A stretch of DNA of 62,535 nucleotides from Spirogloea muscicola (lineage: Eukaryota; Streptophyta; Zygnematophyceae; Spirogloeales; Spirogloeaceae): NCBI GenBank assembly GCA_009602725.1, contig WELB01000105.1, positions 429,596-492,130 of the forward strand. Direction: 5' to 3'. The notes below the pieces were generated by a model. That model had not been told where the DNA came from. It searched no databases and worked only from the letters and a program-made list of their open reading frames with translations. Shown in pieces: positions 20,801-39,642 of this stretch (positions are counted from its first letter, which is position 1; the number at the start of each line of letters is the position of its first letter). Made by a program: the position numbers and the translations under genes.

Positions 20801-23800
20801 ATGCGGGGCGCCACCGACGCCGCGAACCGGCAGCAGTCGCCGGCGCAGGCGCAGGCGCAGGCGGCGGGCGCGGCGCAGCTGCCGCTGGCCGCTGCCAAGG
20901 CCGCCTTCCTGGCCAAGGAGGTTGCGTACGAGGTGAGCGCGAACGGCTCCGCCGCGCCGCGCTCGGCCCATCTCCCTCGCTCCCTCGCTCCTTCACCGTC
21001 TCCGCAAGCTCTCGCTGCCATCGTCACATCTAGATGGCCTGAAGCGTGTTGTCGGACGTGCTCGACACGCTGGGCTGTGGCATCGCCTCGCCTGTGTCGC
21101 CGCTAGTGCTAGAAAAGGACTTGGCTGACTGGCCGACGACTGTCGGTACCCGGCGTCCAGCGACTGGCGGCGCCATTTGACGAGCTGCGGTCGTCGGAGT
21201 ATGCCCATCTGGACGAGGGCCGGCGGGCTTGCCTGAGCTACTCAGGCGTCGGCCTCTTCTCGCACGCGCAGCAGGTGGGCCTCCCCCCTTTCTGTCGCAC
21301 CTGGCTGGCTTGTACAGCCGCTCTTATAGTATCGGCAGCCACCGCGCTCCCCATGTCCTGCTCTGCTTTGCTTTGCAGCTGTACACTGTGTACAGCAGTG
21401 GCACGCTCAAGCCTCAGGAAGGCTTGGGCAGCCGATGGGTTTGTCCGCAGTCGCTTTCTGCTGGTCGATGCCCTGCTCGTGCCTTCTGACCTGCGGCTGA
21501 CGCGCACGCCCCCTTGCATGTTGCAGGCGGATGAGGAGATTGCCTACCAAACGCTTCCGAGCTTCAACTTCAACTTCGTTAGCTCGGGGGGCAGCCTCAG
21601 CCTGAAGGCGCTGGAGGTGACCATTGCGCCTCGGTTGGCGTCTTTGAGCGACCGTGAGCACTTACTCCACAGCCGCACTCGACCTCTACTTTGGCGCTGA
21701 GCGTCGACCCTTGCCCTTGCAGAACCTGCTCGCTAAGGAGGAGCCGCTGGAGAAGGAGTTGCGGGAGAGAGTTGCCGAGTTCTTGCAGGCACCGCAGCGT
21801 GACTACCACGCCGTGCTTGTGCCTTCCAGCCACTCTGCACTGCAGGTGTCAACCCCACAAGATCCCCTCGTGCCGGGCACAGCTCAGTTGCGCAAGCCTC
21901 GTTTGTGCTGGCTCTACGTGGCAAGTGCTCAAGAGTTGCTCCTGTTGCTGAGGCCGGCGGTGAATCCTGCGCAGCTGCTGTTGGAGGTCTACCCTTTTAC
22001 GGAGACGAGCAGCCTCTTCACAGTATACGACCACCCGAACAAGGGCATTGAGCCTCTCCAGAAGGCTGCTGCAGCCGCCGGCGCTGCGCTTGTGACGCCT
22101 AAGATATCCTGGCCAGACCTCGTCGTCAATGGCCGGGACTTGAGCAGGTGCAGATTGCTGAGAGTAGCCGACAATGTCAATGGCTGTGATCATTGGCATG
22201 CGCCTGGCTCCCTCTGTACTGTCTGACGATCGCACCACAAGATGGTATTAAGAATCGATGATATTCAGAGATGAGGCTGACATCATATTGCGCAGCGCAG
22301 GCTGCTGTGCGAGGAGGGCAAGGCCGGCAAGGATGGCATCGCCGGTGGCCCTGCCAAAGGGCTCTTTGTGCTTCCGGTACAGTCGGAGGTCACGGGGGCC
22401 AAGGAGCGGCTCGACTGGCTGGCGACCGCCGCGCAGCAGGGCTGGCACACGCTGCTGGACGCCACTGCCGCGTCGCCGGGCGAGGAGCTCTGCATCGCCC
22501 TCCACAGGCCCCACTTCGTCGTCGCCTCCTTCTACAAGGTCGACCGGCGTTGCGCCTCACCAAATAGCGCCGCAGCTCGGGACGTTCTCGCTGGCTCTGG
22601 CCGCTGAGGAGCGGAGGCGGTCCCCTGAAGGAGCTCTCGGAGCCGAATGCAGGTCTTTGGCGAGGACTCTGGAGGCTTCGCCTGCCTGCTGGTGAAGCGT
22701 GGCCTGTCGCTGCCGCCACCGCCTGCCGCCGCCGCCAGCAACAAGGGCCCGCCCAGGCTCTCGCTCGACGTGCTCCTGGCCAAGGGAGCCGCCGCTGCCG
22801 CCGCCGCCGACGACGCCGCCGGTCTCCCCGCAGTGGTCGCCACTGACCAGGAGTCGTCAGGGCGGTCGTCGTCCTCGTCCTCCTGCTCATCCTCCTCGTC
22901 CTCCACGCCGTCCCTTGCGTCCTCCGCCTCCCGCCGATTAGACCTGGATGCATTGCCGGCCGCCATCAGCCGGACCGCCGCCGCCGCCGCTGCTGCTGCT
23001 GTCATTGGTGAGAGGCCCTCTGCTCAGGCGCCGTGGTACTTCCTGTCTTCCCCGGCAATAATCTCGGCGACCTCCTTGTCGCCGGCCTCATCCATCAGCC
23101 AGGAAGACGACGCGGCCGCGCCCACAGACAGTGCTGAATGGGTTGAGGCAGCCTCCAAGAAGCCCACATGTGTTTTGCAGCGGTGGGCCTCAGCTCTGAC
23201 TGCCCTCTGCGAGCATCTATTAGACATGTAGCTACTCGGTCTTGCGGGGAGACTGCACTGCAGTGCCCGCATACATACTGTACATGCAAAAACTTCCGTC
23301 ATCTTATGTAGGTGGCTAGCTTCGCCGGCTTTTGCTGACAGCTGCCCGTCCCTGCCTGCAGTACGCACTCGTATCATAACCCCTGGTACACGGGGCCGCT
23401 AGTGTGCCGAGGACTAGAGCACCACGTGGTACTGGCCTCCTCTGCTCGCCCTCTGCATACCAGGCCGATGAATGGTATTGCTGACAGATGGACGTGCAAG
23501 GACTTGATGCGATGATGCAATTCTGAAAGTTAGAAATTCTTGGAGTGCCCAGGCAATGGGCGCTGCACGCACCCGCCGGAGGCTGGCATGCTTGGGAGAC
23601 TGGCTCTTGTCTTCGCTCGCTCAGGTACAAGCTGCAACCTTGAGCTCCAGAAGATCAGTCTGCGCAGGGTAAGCAGCAGCCACTGCAGCGACGTCTGAGA
23701 GAGACAAGTAATGCGAGCTTGCTGGTGTCCACGCCATGCAGCTGAAGCATCCGAGGAGCCAAGAGCCGCTGGTGGAGATTTATGGGCCCCTCTCGTCGGC

Positions 23801-25401
23801 TACGCGGGGCATGAGACTTGCGTTCAACGTTTTTGACGTCAAGGGTGACCTCATTCCGCCCACAGTCGTTCAAGTGAGCCCACGATCGTTCATCAAACAC
23901 TTCTGGATCGGAAAAAACACCCAAGTTTGCTGTCGTTTTGTTGTATCTCAAATGCTGCTCACACCCAGTAACAGCACAGCTAGGTCCTTCCATTGACATA
24001 GTAGACATGGAAGGCTGGATATGCTGAGGTAGCCCAATCGCATGAGCAGCCCTCGGTCGCCCAGTGGTGTTGAATGAGCTCCTCAGCAGTTGGCCGCCAG
24101 AATTGAGAAACTGCCTCATGAGGGCAGTCTCAAATGACACGACCAGGCCTTCACACAAGTTCTACTGTGCCTGCCTGCAATTGCTGTGCAGAGGTTGGCA
24201 AGCAAGAGCCAGATCAACCTGTCCACTGGGGCTGTGTGGGCACCCAGCAATGTGCGGCTGGTGCTCTCCACCTTCTCACCTGAGATTGAGCAGGATGAGA
24301 GTGCGCTCGTGGGCTGCCTCCTCTCGCCATCCGAGAGCTCTCCAAGGAGGAAGCTTAAGCAGGCAAGGCACTGGTGCTTGTGATTTTGCGAAGCTGCTCG
24401 TCCATGCAGACTACATGTTTTTGGCATATCTTGGCGACATTGTATGATCTGAGTCATGGCAAGCTTTTACCTGTTCTTGTTCGTAAACTGAGTATCAATG
24501 AGTTGCGGTTGCTGTGTGCAGCTGTTTGGCATCATCGGCCAGGACTCCGGATCGCAGGCGCGCAAGGGCGCCCTGGAGGTGGATGATCGGGCTGTTGTGT
24601 TGCACAGGAGGACGCCGTCAACGTCGCAAGTTGGTGTTACGTCGTGGAACAACAGTGAGAGCCACAAGGGCATGAAGGCCCCAGCGCTCACTCCCACAGT
24701 GGGCTTTGAACGCGCGGCCGGTGACAGCAGCTTCACCAAGCCGACCATCACCCTTCCCCAAGACCTCCTGAGGAGCACACGGCGCATGATGACAACCAAG
24801 TCGCTGACGCTTACCCCTGCAATCGCCAGCCCAAAGGATAAGTCTGTTCGACGGTCCGGCTTGGAGGTGCTGTCAGGCATGTTTGGGAGGCGCAAAGTTG
24901 CATCGCCCAAGGGGCTGAAACCTTGGTCACCAATCAGGAGCCGGCGGAGCCACAGCACGACTTTCTTCCACAAGGATCGTGCGAGCGACAGAAGCACAAG
25001 GCCTGCAAGACCTAACCCCCAGCGGGAGTCTGGACCTGCAAAGCCTGACAGGTGGGACTTCTTCAAATGACGCTTATATTGCAGTTTGACAGCTATCTTC
25101 TCAGAAGTTTCTTGGAATGTATCAGCAACCACCAGGCGTGGCCACTGCAACCCCTCCATATGTAGTGCTGAACGAACTCGTGTCCACGTCTTGCAGCGAT
25201 GGCAACCCCATGGTCATGCCTGTGGTGTCCATAGCATTTGGTCTTGTCACCAACTTCGAGGACGTATACAACCTGTGGGCCTTTGTGGCCCATTTCCTGG
25301 ATGCCGACTTTGCATTCGAGTGGTCCTACGGCCTGAATGACTTTGCAGCAGCACCTACTACGGCCTCAATGACTTTGCAGCAGCACCTACTTAGCATCTG
25401 A
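20801..25401 (+). CDS. MOCO-sulfurase-like PLP-dependent transferase
   Basis: Belongs to the plant family of PLP-fold proteins related to the N-terminal half of molybdenum cofactor sulfurase. Exons include 20801-20932, 21161-21274, 21526-21616, 21723-21845, 21975-22147, 22301-22538, 22653 onward and 25197-25401. Motifs in order: FDELRSSEYAHLDEGRRACL, YSGVGLFSHAQQ, HAVLVPSSHSALQ, EVYPFTETSSLFTVYDHPN, ALVTPKISWPDLV, then SFYK joined to VFGEDSGGFACLLVKRG, where the Lys is the expected PLP Schiff-base residue. Later come CRGLEHH, LKHPRSQEPLVEIYGPL, AFNVFDVKGDLIPPTVVQ and VTNFEDVYNLWAFVAHFLDA at the end. Ala/Ser-rich low-complexity inserts follow the Lys exon, and a basic Ser-rich insert (about 24520-25070) precedes the last exon. 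Whether it still has desulfurase activity cannot be judged. Exon borders between 23.0 and 25.1 kb are tentative. Confidence 0.85.
25334..25391. repeat. Short tandem duplication in the last coding exon
   Basis: GACTTTGCAGCAGCACCTAC is followed, after a short spacer, by GACTTTGCAGCAGCACCTAC in another frame. It alters the C-terminal residues of the MOCO-sulfurase-like protein just before the stop. Confidence 0.75.
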
Positions 25402-25882
25402 CTTCTTGACGTACATGTAGGGGTTGAATCTGTAAGCTGGTGATCAGAGTCTTCTAGGAACAGGTCACAGAGCAGCAACACCTCTCATAAGACTTGCTGA
25501 TTTTGACTTGTACCAATAAAATGTACCATAGCAGCTTGTGCGAATGGGTACTAGTATGTCACTAGGGTGTACTATTTCCCCTACACAGCCTACAACCCTG
25601 CGCAGCCTATTAATCTGTACAATTTTACATACTGTCTATGCAGACTCTACAGCCTGCTTGGCAGGTGATGTATGCAGCTTGCCTTGTTTGACCGATTCAA
25701 CACTTGTGTCCAACAGATATATTGCTTGCACTTTTAAGTGCTGACAGTGGCACGCCTGTTGAGAACAATAGGCACAACTCAGGTGCATAGTTGGTGGGTG
25801 TACCTGCAGGGTACACACACTGTAAGCTGCTGTTGTCGAAAGATTGTGTCTGCTTCTTCCAATCAACAAAAATCTAATGTCC
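25402..25882. other. Intergenic region between convergent gene ends
   Basis: AT-richer 3'-flanking DNA shared by the plus-strand PLP gene and the minus-strand aminotransferase. No coding or RNA feature was seen. Confidence 0.5.
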
Positions 25883-30256
<4,374 letters not shown>

Positions 30257-31369
30257 GGCGTGCGGCCCGCCCCCGGCGGCGGCGGCGNGCAATACCTTGA
30301 CGTTTGCGGTCCACCTGCGGGCAGGCCGCACGCGAGACAGACGCTTCCAGTAGACGTGGTGGTTGTGATTGGCCAGCCCAGATAAAAGATAGAATGAACG
30401 AAGTTCGAAGGGGCATGAAGAAGTGGCTCTACCAATTCTAACAGCCCTTGCCCCCATTGGGAAAAGAATTGCTCGCTCATAGAGAAGAAGAGACTGGTAA
30501 AGCCAGCCAAAAAGAACGGACAATTTCCAAAGCCGGAAGAAACAAGGTGCCGAAAGAGGACTACACTATAAAACACGCACAAGGCGATGCAGAGGGAAGC
30601 TCAGTGCCCGCGAGCGAGCATTGGGAGAGCCACTTCTCTACCAATGGGCCAAGGGCACGGGCTGTGATAAGCCAGCCCGAAAAAAATTGACAAGGTTCGA
30701 AGGGGCCAAGCTACGAAGGGGCCAGGAAGTCGCTAAAGCTCACAGCGACTCAGGTGGCCACTGGGTGCTCAAATCCCCTGTTTAGCAGCCGCGCTTTGGC
30801 TGCTGCCTGCGGATGGCGGATGGATGCGGATGCCAGGTGGAAAAGCGCGCCAGGATTTGCCATCCTCTATTTCTGATCTGCATTCGGTGTCTGGAGGTTA
30901 CTGAGCGTTCCACGCGCAGGAGGGAGCAGTTTCGTGCTCCGTGCACCTTCCCGCCCTTTCAGATCCTTGCACACTCCTTGGGCCTGGCCTCTCGCAGCCA
31001 TTGGCAGAGCAGTTTCTTCTGATGCATAGATCAGTCACCGCACTCTCCGCGACACCACTCGTTCCAAGGCGCGGCCCGCTTGGGCCACGCGGCCGAGCGG
31101 GGGCACCGTTGCAGGCAACGGCGGCGGAGCGCCCCGTCCGCGTTCCGTCCGCCCCGCGCGTTTTTCGAACACCCGGGTGGGGGTTCGAATCCGCGTTGGC
31201 GCGCGCCACTTTTTGCGCCCCCCCGGCGAGGCGTCACCGCCACGGCGCCCCCCCTCCCGCCATTCCCCGTGGGCACAAAACCCCAAACCCCACTAAATCA
31301 AACGAACCCCCTCCCAGCTGCCACTGCCACTGCCACCGCCACCTCCCCCCCGCCGCCCCAGCCGCCGCC
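30257..31369. promoter_or_regulatory. Divergent promoter of aminotransferase and RNR2, invaded by retroelement ends
   Basis: CGG-rich sequence with one N (30288) abuts the aminotransferase start, and a second very GC-rich stretch (31060-31360) abuts the RNR2 start. Between them (30365-30800) lie minus-strand retroelement tails. 30495-30620 matches 52185-52320, and 30725-30790 contains a decayed LLNRG-stop tail followed by the hairpin GGCTGTGATAAGCCAGCCC (30659-30677). Another plus-strand hairpin copy lies at 30975-31010. Confidence 0.6.
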
Positions 31370-33465
<2,096 letters not shown>

Positions 33466-34773
33466 GGGTGGAGTGTGCAGCTTTCCTTGAGTTCTTCCAA
33501 CCCCCATCTCCGGCCTCAGACTCTCCCTCCCATTAGCAGGGCAAGCTGACCCTGTTTGTACAGTCTCAGTAGTCCTGGATGCTTTGTAGCACGTCCTCTG
33601 TACAGGACTGCATCCACGAGCTGGCCTTATCCAGGTACAGGTCAAAGCTGTTGCTTGCACTCACACAAGCAATGGCCAGCCAGGTAGTCAGATGATGTTT
33701 CCATCATTGGCAAGGTTCTACAGTGTCTCCGCACCTTCTGAGCTGTAGCAAATTCGTTTCCGGCAGCCAAGGTACAGTGCAAACATTGGGGCTGACTGGA
33801 GTGGAAGTACAAATATAAACTTGTCCAATAACGCCGTGAAGGCTTGCAATCAACCCAACAAAGTTGATTGAGCTGAAACATAACAAGGCTCGAAAGAAGC
33901 TGTGTTGTGACTAAAATATTGCCAGGTGTCTGCGGCAACTGTACCAAGGTCAAGGATATTACATCCCTGAGCTGTCCTACCAAGTCTGCTTAAGGGCTTG
34001 GACTAAGGCTCTTATCACTAATTGGCCATCAGATGCCAATTACTGTGGCCAGCACTGCTTGGCATGTGCTGGTGCTGAGCTAAGGCTGAAGTGAATCTAC
34101 TAAATAGGCAGATACTTGTCATAAGTAGCAACACGTATGCTTGTAGCTTTACAAGCTCCAGATTTATTTACACCAACATGCACAGTCGTGCAGAAGGGCT
34201 ATGTACACCTGCGACATATGTACTTGAGTGAGAATGAATGCTGTACAAGCTCTTGTATGAAGTTCTCAGTATGGCCTTGGAAGAGCAGCGAAGTCGAACA
34301 CGTGGGTCAGTGTTCCCAATGTGATTGCATTCAAGTTATCCGTCAGGCTTTGCCTGGGTCTGGCCTCGCTGGTCCCTGTGTCGGATCCTGTTGTTCCTGA
34401 GAACTCTGAAATGAAAGCAACCACCCAGACGATGACAGCTATGTAAGGTGGTCGCCCAGGGGCTTCCAGCATAAGTCACAGGAGCTGAAGGCACATGGCT
34501 GCCGTCAATAGGCTGCAGAACAAGCACCAGTCGCCCGTCAGTGTTCCCTTGTTATGGTAGAAACGATAAGGTTAGATAAGGGATAACAAAGAGCTTCAAA
34601 CAGAAGGGAGGGGGTTCCTCCGAAGCGCCACTAAGCAAGAGAGAGGTTTGCACCTGACTCCTGCCATTGAGATAAAGTTCCATAGGACGCCTGTAGGATG
34701 CGCAGCAGCGCTCCGGACATGGAACTGCAGCTCCAAGAATCGGTAGTGTGCTGCAAAACAGCCAATATCATCT
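33466..34773. other. Region with uncertain minus-strand exons
   Basis: Lies beyond RNR2. On the minus strand a few protein-like stretches occur: AHYRFLELQFHVRSAAAHPT (about 34640-34740) and a hydrophobic helix YIAVIVWVVAFISEFSG (about 34400-34450). They may be 3' exons of the beta-trefoil gene or a small separate gene; no splice model was convincing. Confidence 0.3.
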
Positions 34774-37700
34774 TCAGCCAATTTTCGCTGTGTAAGCAAG
34801 TTCCTCAGCATTCTGCTTTTGTGAAGCTAGAAGGTGGTGCAGGATCCTGAGCCTAAGCGAAGGCGAATGCAGCTTGTAGCTATGAACACTGGCTGAGTCG
34901 TCTGCTGGTATTATCAAACGAGGGTGAATTGTTGCCTGTTGAGCTAATTGGTCCAGTAACATACCTGGATTGAGCGCCGGGTCGAGGGGCAAATGGCCCC
35001 CAGTGTAGCACATGGTGCAGTGCCAGCCTCCTTGGGGCAACGCAGCCAGAGGGCGGCTCAGTTGGGACCTCCATGCGGGCCCGTGGTGCATGGACGGGGC
35101 GAGCAGGTTGGCAGCCGCCTGGTGGTGCGAAGCGTTGGTCGACAGCAGGAGCCGGAAGGGGCGGTACGGGTTCGCTGACAGGTGCAGCGGGCCTGGCCTC
35201 CACTTGCAGCTGTGAGCTGGCGACTGCCTTGACCTGGCGAAGCCAAGGAGCAGCGCCACGATGAGACGATACCTTCCACTGAAAACAGCGGCTCTCTTAT
35301 AGCTCGGAGATCATGGAAAGCTGGCGGACTCAGTTCGCACTGACGTTGTTTGACGTTGTCTGACGTCAGTGCACAGGACACGAAGTGGGTGTACAATGAT
35401 GGTGTACGAGAGTAGGGTGGCCTTGGCGTACAATCATACCTCCAGCCTCGCCACACCTGCGACTGCAGCTCGCTGGGCAGCTTGCACACGTCAGCAGCAA
35501 GGAGGAAGGCTGGGATGGAGAAGGGGAACAAGAGCTCCTCGTGAGAAATGGCACCCTCCTCCTTGAGCAGCAGCTGGAGGGATGACAGCTGGTCCTCGTG
35601 CTCCACATGGCCCAGCGGCTTGGTTAGCAGAGCGCGGTCCGTGCAGACCACTCCTGCAGACAGAAACTGAGAGGGGGCTTTCTCACATGGCAAAGGCCTG
35701 GTCGCATCCAGTACAGTCTTGTGGGATGTCCGGCCGGCCGTTGCATGCCCGCAAAGACAGGCTGCTCGTGCTCTACTAACCTGATCGCGCACACTCCACG
35801 ACCAATGACTCAAGGCAGAGGTTGAGGAGGCTGGCCGGGGAGGGAGTTGGCGAGGCAATCCCCAGCACAATGGCCTGCTCGGCAGCAGCTGCCAATCTGC
35901 ATGGCCAAGCCAGCAGCTACTGAGATGATAAGCAAGTACCTGAGGGTCAAGACTACTAGTATGAGCTGTTGACAAGTTGTTCCTGTTGACAAGTTTCCCC
36001 TTGCCTATCATGTCGAATCTGCTACTTTCAGTCATACTGCTTGCAGGCCAGAAGGTATGAGTTAGAATGGCTCCCACTCAAGCTCCAAATTCATTGCCAT
36101 TGCGTCGTCCCTAACCTTACTCACCTAGTGAGAACAGCCACTGACTTCATTGCAGCTGCCTGCACGGTGCTCGCAGCAGACTCTCGCAAGGCTAGCGTTG
36201 TTTCAACAATTGCCTCGTGTTGTCCTTGCAGAAGATTTGTGGTACCCCTTGAGTCAGGAGTTGCTGGCCAGGCAAGGGCGGGACCACCGCGGAGAACGTC
36301 ATTTGGGCGCTGCGTTGGTGCTGCCAGCTGCTCGACTTGTGCAGCTGCAGCGTCCACGTCGATGAGGCGGAAGACCTCCCAGTGGCCCACAGTCAGCCGC
36401 CTCGCCATGATGGCCCCATTTGGCTCGGCAGTAAGGTAACGCCTGTGAGACAAGGCTGACGAGCATATGAGCTGCGCACATCAACTCTTACATGCGTGCA
36501 CAGCGTGGCTGCTACAGATACTACCTTCATAGTATCATCTACGCATCTCAGGTGACGACTGATGCTTCAATGGCTGACTACAGAATCTTCATGGAGGCGT
36601 CTTCATAGTGTGGCTCACTCCTTGCCATGGATCTTCCGGACGGTACGGATGCTGAAGCCGGCAACACTGCGGCCCTCACCCACACGCTCAGGCACAATCT
36701 TGAAGAGCGAGGCCACTGCCGGGAAGTGAAGGGACGGCTCGCTCGACTGCAGACGAGAGGCCGAGGCAGGCGCTTCAGCATTGCCAGCGCATGACAAGAT
36801 GAGGAGGAGATGAGTGGCAACAGGTTTGCGGCTCCCTTGGACACGGAGCTTGCCTGCAAGACTTGGCCAGCCGAGTCAACATAGAGGTATGAATCGCCAG
36901 CGCCAGGCGGCATTGCGGGGACTGCCACGAGCGTGTAATGAGAGTCTCCGTGGGCCCTCAACTGCCAAGCGGCACCATGCACCGCCTCGTCCATGCTGCC
37001 CCTTGGTTCTCCCGCCTGTGAGGCCCACGAGCACGAGCGGTCAAGCTGCTGCAGGTCCCTCCTGCCGCTGAGGCCGCTGCCGTTCCAGGCGCTCGTTGCC
37101 ACGCTGATCATTGGAGGCTCCGGCGTCACTGATAGCAGGGCGCCATGAGGGCTCTGTATGAGGACGTGCGAGAGGTCCGCAAACTCCAAGCAGAACCGCT
37201 CCCAGCGCTGTGCGCGAGGACGATCGCATGCCACTATGCCACGACGCTCGGCCGAAAGGTAGCAGCAGGGAGGGGGGCCGCTGCTGTCGCTGGCGCTCCT
37301 GCTGCAACTTCCTGCCCCTTGTTTCACGCCAGGGAGGAACCGCAGCGCAACCTCGGAGGTGCCCCCACGACCGTCGCCCTCGAGCTCGAGCACGAATGCC
37401 TCCCTGCCGCGCGCCTGGCTGACCTCCGATGCCAGCACCCGCTGGCCGCTGCCCTCCACAGTCCACTGCGCAAGTGGCGGCCATGGGCAGAGGTGCGCCG
37501 TCAGAGGCTGATCCAGCACCGATTGCCAGCCAAGGGTGCAGGAGATCAAGAGGGCCTCAGCCAGGGGGGCATCAACTGCAAACCATGTGCCGACCCTCGC
37601 CAGTGCGAACAGCGCACGACCAAGAGTCTTCGTCTTCGCCACTGCTGCCAGCACCGCACAGGTCGCAGTTGCAAGAGCCCGAGGCCAGCAGCAGCGGGGG

Positions 37701-39033
37701 AGGCTTGAGGTCGAGCAAGAACTCCTCGCAGCAGCATGCTGTCTGCAACGACGCAGATCAGCAGATGCAGTCATGACATGTCAGCAATGACTTAGCCAAA
37801 GCCACAGCCACTGCCAGGCCAGCAAGTTATCACAGCAGTGCGAAAAGGGTGCAGCCGCAAGACTGCCAAGTACCTCGGCGCGAGCGTTGAGGACTGGATG
37901 CGCGCTGCACAGGTACTTGCCGGTGTGAGCCCGCAGGTTCACCCGCACGGGGGCCCGCATGCTCCAGCCGCTGATCGGTTGGCAGGCCCTGAAGATCGGC
38001 ACAGCGGGCGGGCAGGCAACAAGCAGCACTTCAACTGAGCAACCTGCCGATGGCTGCATTGCGGCCAGTTCATGGCAGCATGCCGCGGCTTACAGCCAGA
38101 GCGTCAGCTGCGGCGGTTGCAGCGCCGCAGCTCGGACCTGGCAGCAGCCGCAGAGCCTCACGCACTCACTCGGCGGTGCAGCCGGGGAGCCCGTCGCCGA
38201 GGTCGGGGACGAGCTGGAACCTCTCCCACGCCCTGGCGACGCGCGTGCCGCACCACATCCGGCCCTCGGGGCTGCACGTGACGAAGCCGCCCTCGGTGTG
38301 CAGGCTCACGACTGCAGCATGCGCAGGGGCTGCGGGCTTAGGGGTGGCAGTCGCAGCCAAGCGCCATTGCTTGACAGGAAGAGCCCCTTAAGTCCATCGG
38401 CAGCCCCAGGAGATGGAGTGGTTATCGAGTGATTGAGGGCCTGAGTGGCCAAGTACAGAGGCAAGCACATTGACCAGATGCACATCACCTGCTGCTGAGC
38501 TGACCCGCTCCTAGTCAGCACGTAGAGGTCGCTAACTGATGCCCAAATACCAGACGGCTATTGACGAGCCCTTATGCTCAGGCAGGCGTGCTCATCACAA
38601 CGCACTGCGGCCAACAGGCGCGACACAATCCTGGAGTACGACACGCACGACGACGACGACGGATCGGCCGCGCGCGGCGGCGCATGGAGGACGGGCGCGG
38701 CTCACATTGGCCGCTGAAGAGGCCGATGGAGAAGTGCGCCGCATCCGCGCGGCTGCGGACGAGGCGGAGCTCCCGATTGTGGCACGCCAGGTACTGCGCC
38801 GGCGGCGCGCCGTCCCCGGCACCGGCCGCGGCTGCGACGGCGGTGGCAGCGGCGGCGGCGGCCGCGGAGACCTGGACGTGGTAGAGGCCGCCCTCGGCCA
38901 GCGGGAGGAGGCGGACGAGCGCAGCTCCGGCCGCCTCGTTATTGGCAATGCAGCGTAGCCGGCCGTCGCCGCCGTCGCCGCAGGCCGCAGCCCCACTGCC
39001 GCCGCCGCCGCCGCCGCGGCGGGCGCCGGCCAT
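34774..39033 (-). CDS. Large protein with repeated fascin-like beta-trefoil units
   Basis: The ATG at 39033 starts MAGARRGG. Repeated units end in the WE(R/V)F-hydrophobic signature of fascin/actin-crosslinking-type beta-trefoils: GGLYHVQVS with YLACHNRELRLVRSRA; VSLHTEGGFVTC with RVARAWERFQLV; VRVNLRAHTGKYLCS; CYLSAERRGIVACDRPRAQR with WERFCLEF; YLYVDSAGQ; and, across a donor at about 36618 that removes an apparent stop, RYLTAEPNGAIMARRL with VGHWEVFRLID. After about 36250 the protein becomes helical (AAAAEQAIVLGIASPTPSPA, SLLNLCLESLVVECARS, HEELLFPFSIPAFLLAADVC). A last readable frame ends at 34774 (LHHLLASQKQNAEELAYTAK). Such folds bind actin or carbohydrate in other proteins; the role here is unknown. 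The trefoil part is well supported, the 3' limit is not. Confidence 0.6.
38425..38600 (-). mobile_element. Retroelement tail (family B) in an intron of the trefoil gene
   Basis: Minus strand reads GTTAGCGACCTCTACGTGCT, matching the plus-strand copies at 39470 and 51250, followed by the shared 3' sequence CTTGGCCACTCAGGCCCTC. It lies between the first two trefoil exons. Confidence 0.75.
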
Positions 39034-39419
39034 GGCGGCTGGCGGTGGAGTGGGGCGAGCACGGCTGCTCGGCAGCCTTGGGCCCACCTCGGCGTCCCAG
39101 AATCTAGGAGCCCCAGATATAGCATGTCGTAGATACTATGAGTGCCAAGTAGGCTGAGGACTGGAGTATCAAAGCGGTCCGAATGCGAAAGGCGGCGACG
39201 TCGGTCGAGGAGCCAGGGACGGCCTGCCGGGCCGCGCGGTGCCGCGGGGAATTTAGCCCAGAGTTGACAAGCGGATCTGCTATTTCTGTGCTGCGGCGAA
39301 AGAATCTGAGCCTTTGGGCCAAACCGCTAGGCCGCCAACAGTACCGCAGGCCCCCTCCATAAGTCCGTCGCCCGCCTGTTTGCAGCGTGCGCCAGCTCAT
39401 GCTTTGTACCAGAGTGCTG

Positions 39420-39620
39420 GTTGAGCCTTAGCTGGTGGCACGAGGGCTTGTTAATTGCCGTCCGGTATTGGTCACCAGTTAGCGACCTCTACGTGCTCAC
39501 TCGTGGCTACTGAGCGGGTCAGCTTCAGCAGCAGGTGGTGTACATCTGTCAGTGTGCTTGCCGTCTTGGCCACTCAGGCCCTCCATCAGTCACTACACAC
39601 TCCATTCGTCTCGAGCTTCC
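39420..39620 (+). mobile_element. Retroelement tail (family B) directly upstream of the CML gene
   Basis: Decodes PVSDLYVLTRGY then TGA, and continues with sequence that matches 51190-51400 over nearly 190 bases (CAGCAGCAGGT, CACATCTGTCAGTGT or close variants, CACTCAGGCCCTCCATCA). It ends about 25 bases before the CML start codon, so it should form part of that gene's promoter or 5' UTR. Confidence 0.8.
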
Positions 39621-39642
39621 CTCCGCCCCGGCAAGTCAGCGG

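Noticed and set aside
20052-21033. Long frames crossing the N gap and the C run
   Set aside because: They are open because N and homopolymer C contain no stops. Only the exon starting at 20801 is supported by homology.
31085-31200. tRNA-like A-box (GGCCGAGCGGG) and B-box (GGGTTCGAATCC) upstream of RNR2
   Set aside because: The spacing is about 85 bases, the T-arm around TTCGAAT does not pair well, and no acceptor stem forms between the expected ends. It may be a decayed tRNA or tRNA-derived repeat, but it is not a supported tRNA gene.
35058-36077. 339-codon minus-strand frame as a single gene
   Set aside because: Only parts look coding, in different frames (SLLNLCLESLVVECARS and HEELLFPFSIPAFLLAADVC), separated by splice-like borders; the uninterrupted frame is not the product.
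38539-39157. Plus-strand frames over the first trefoil exon
   Set aside because: They are antisense to a minus-strand exon that has fascin-like signatures and a consensus donor, and are rich in Arg/Gly from the CGG repeat.
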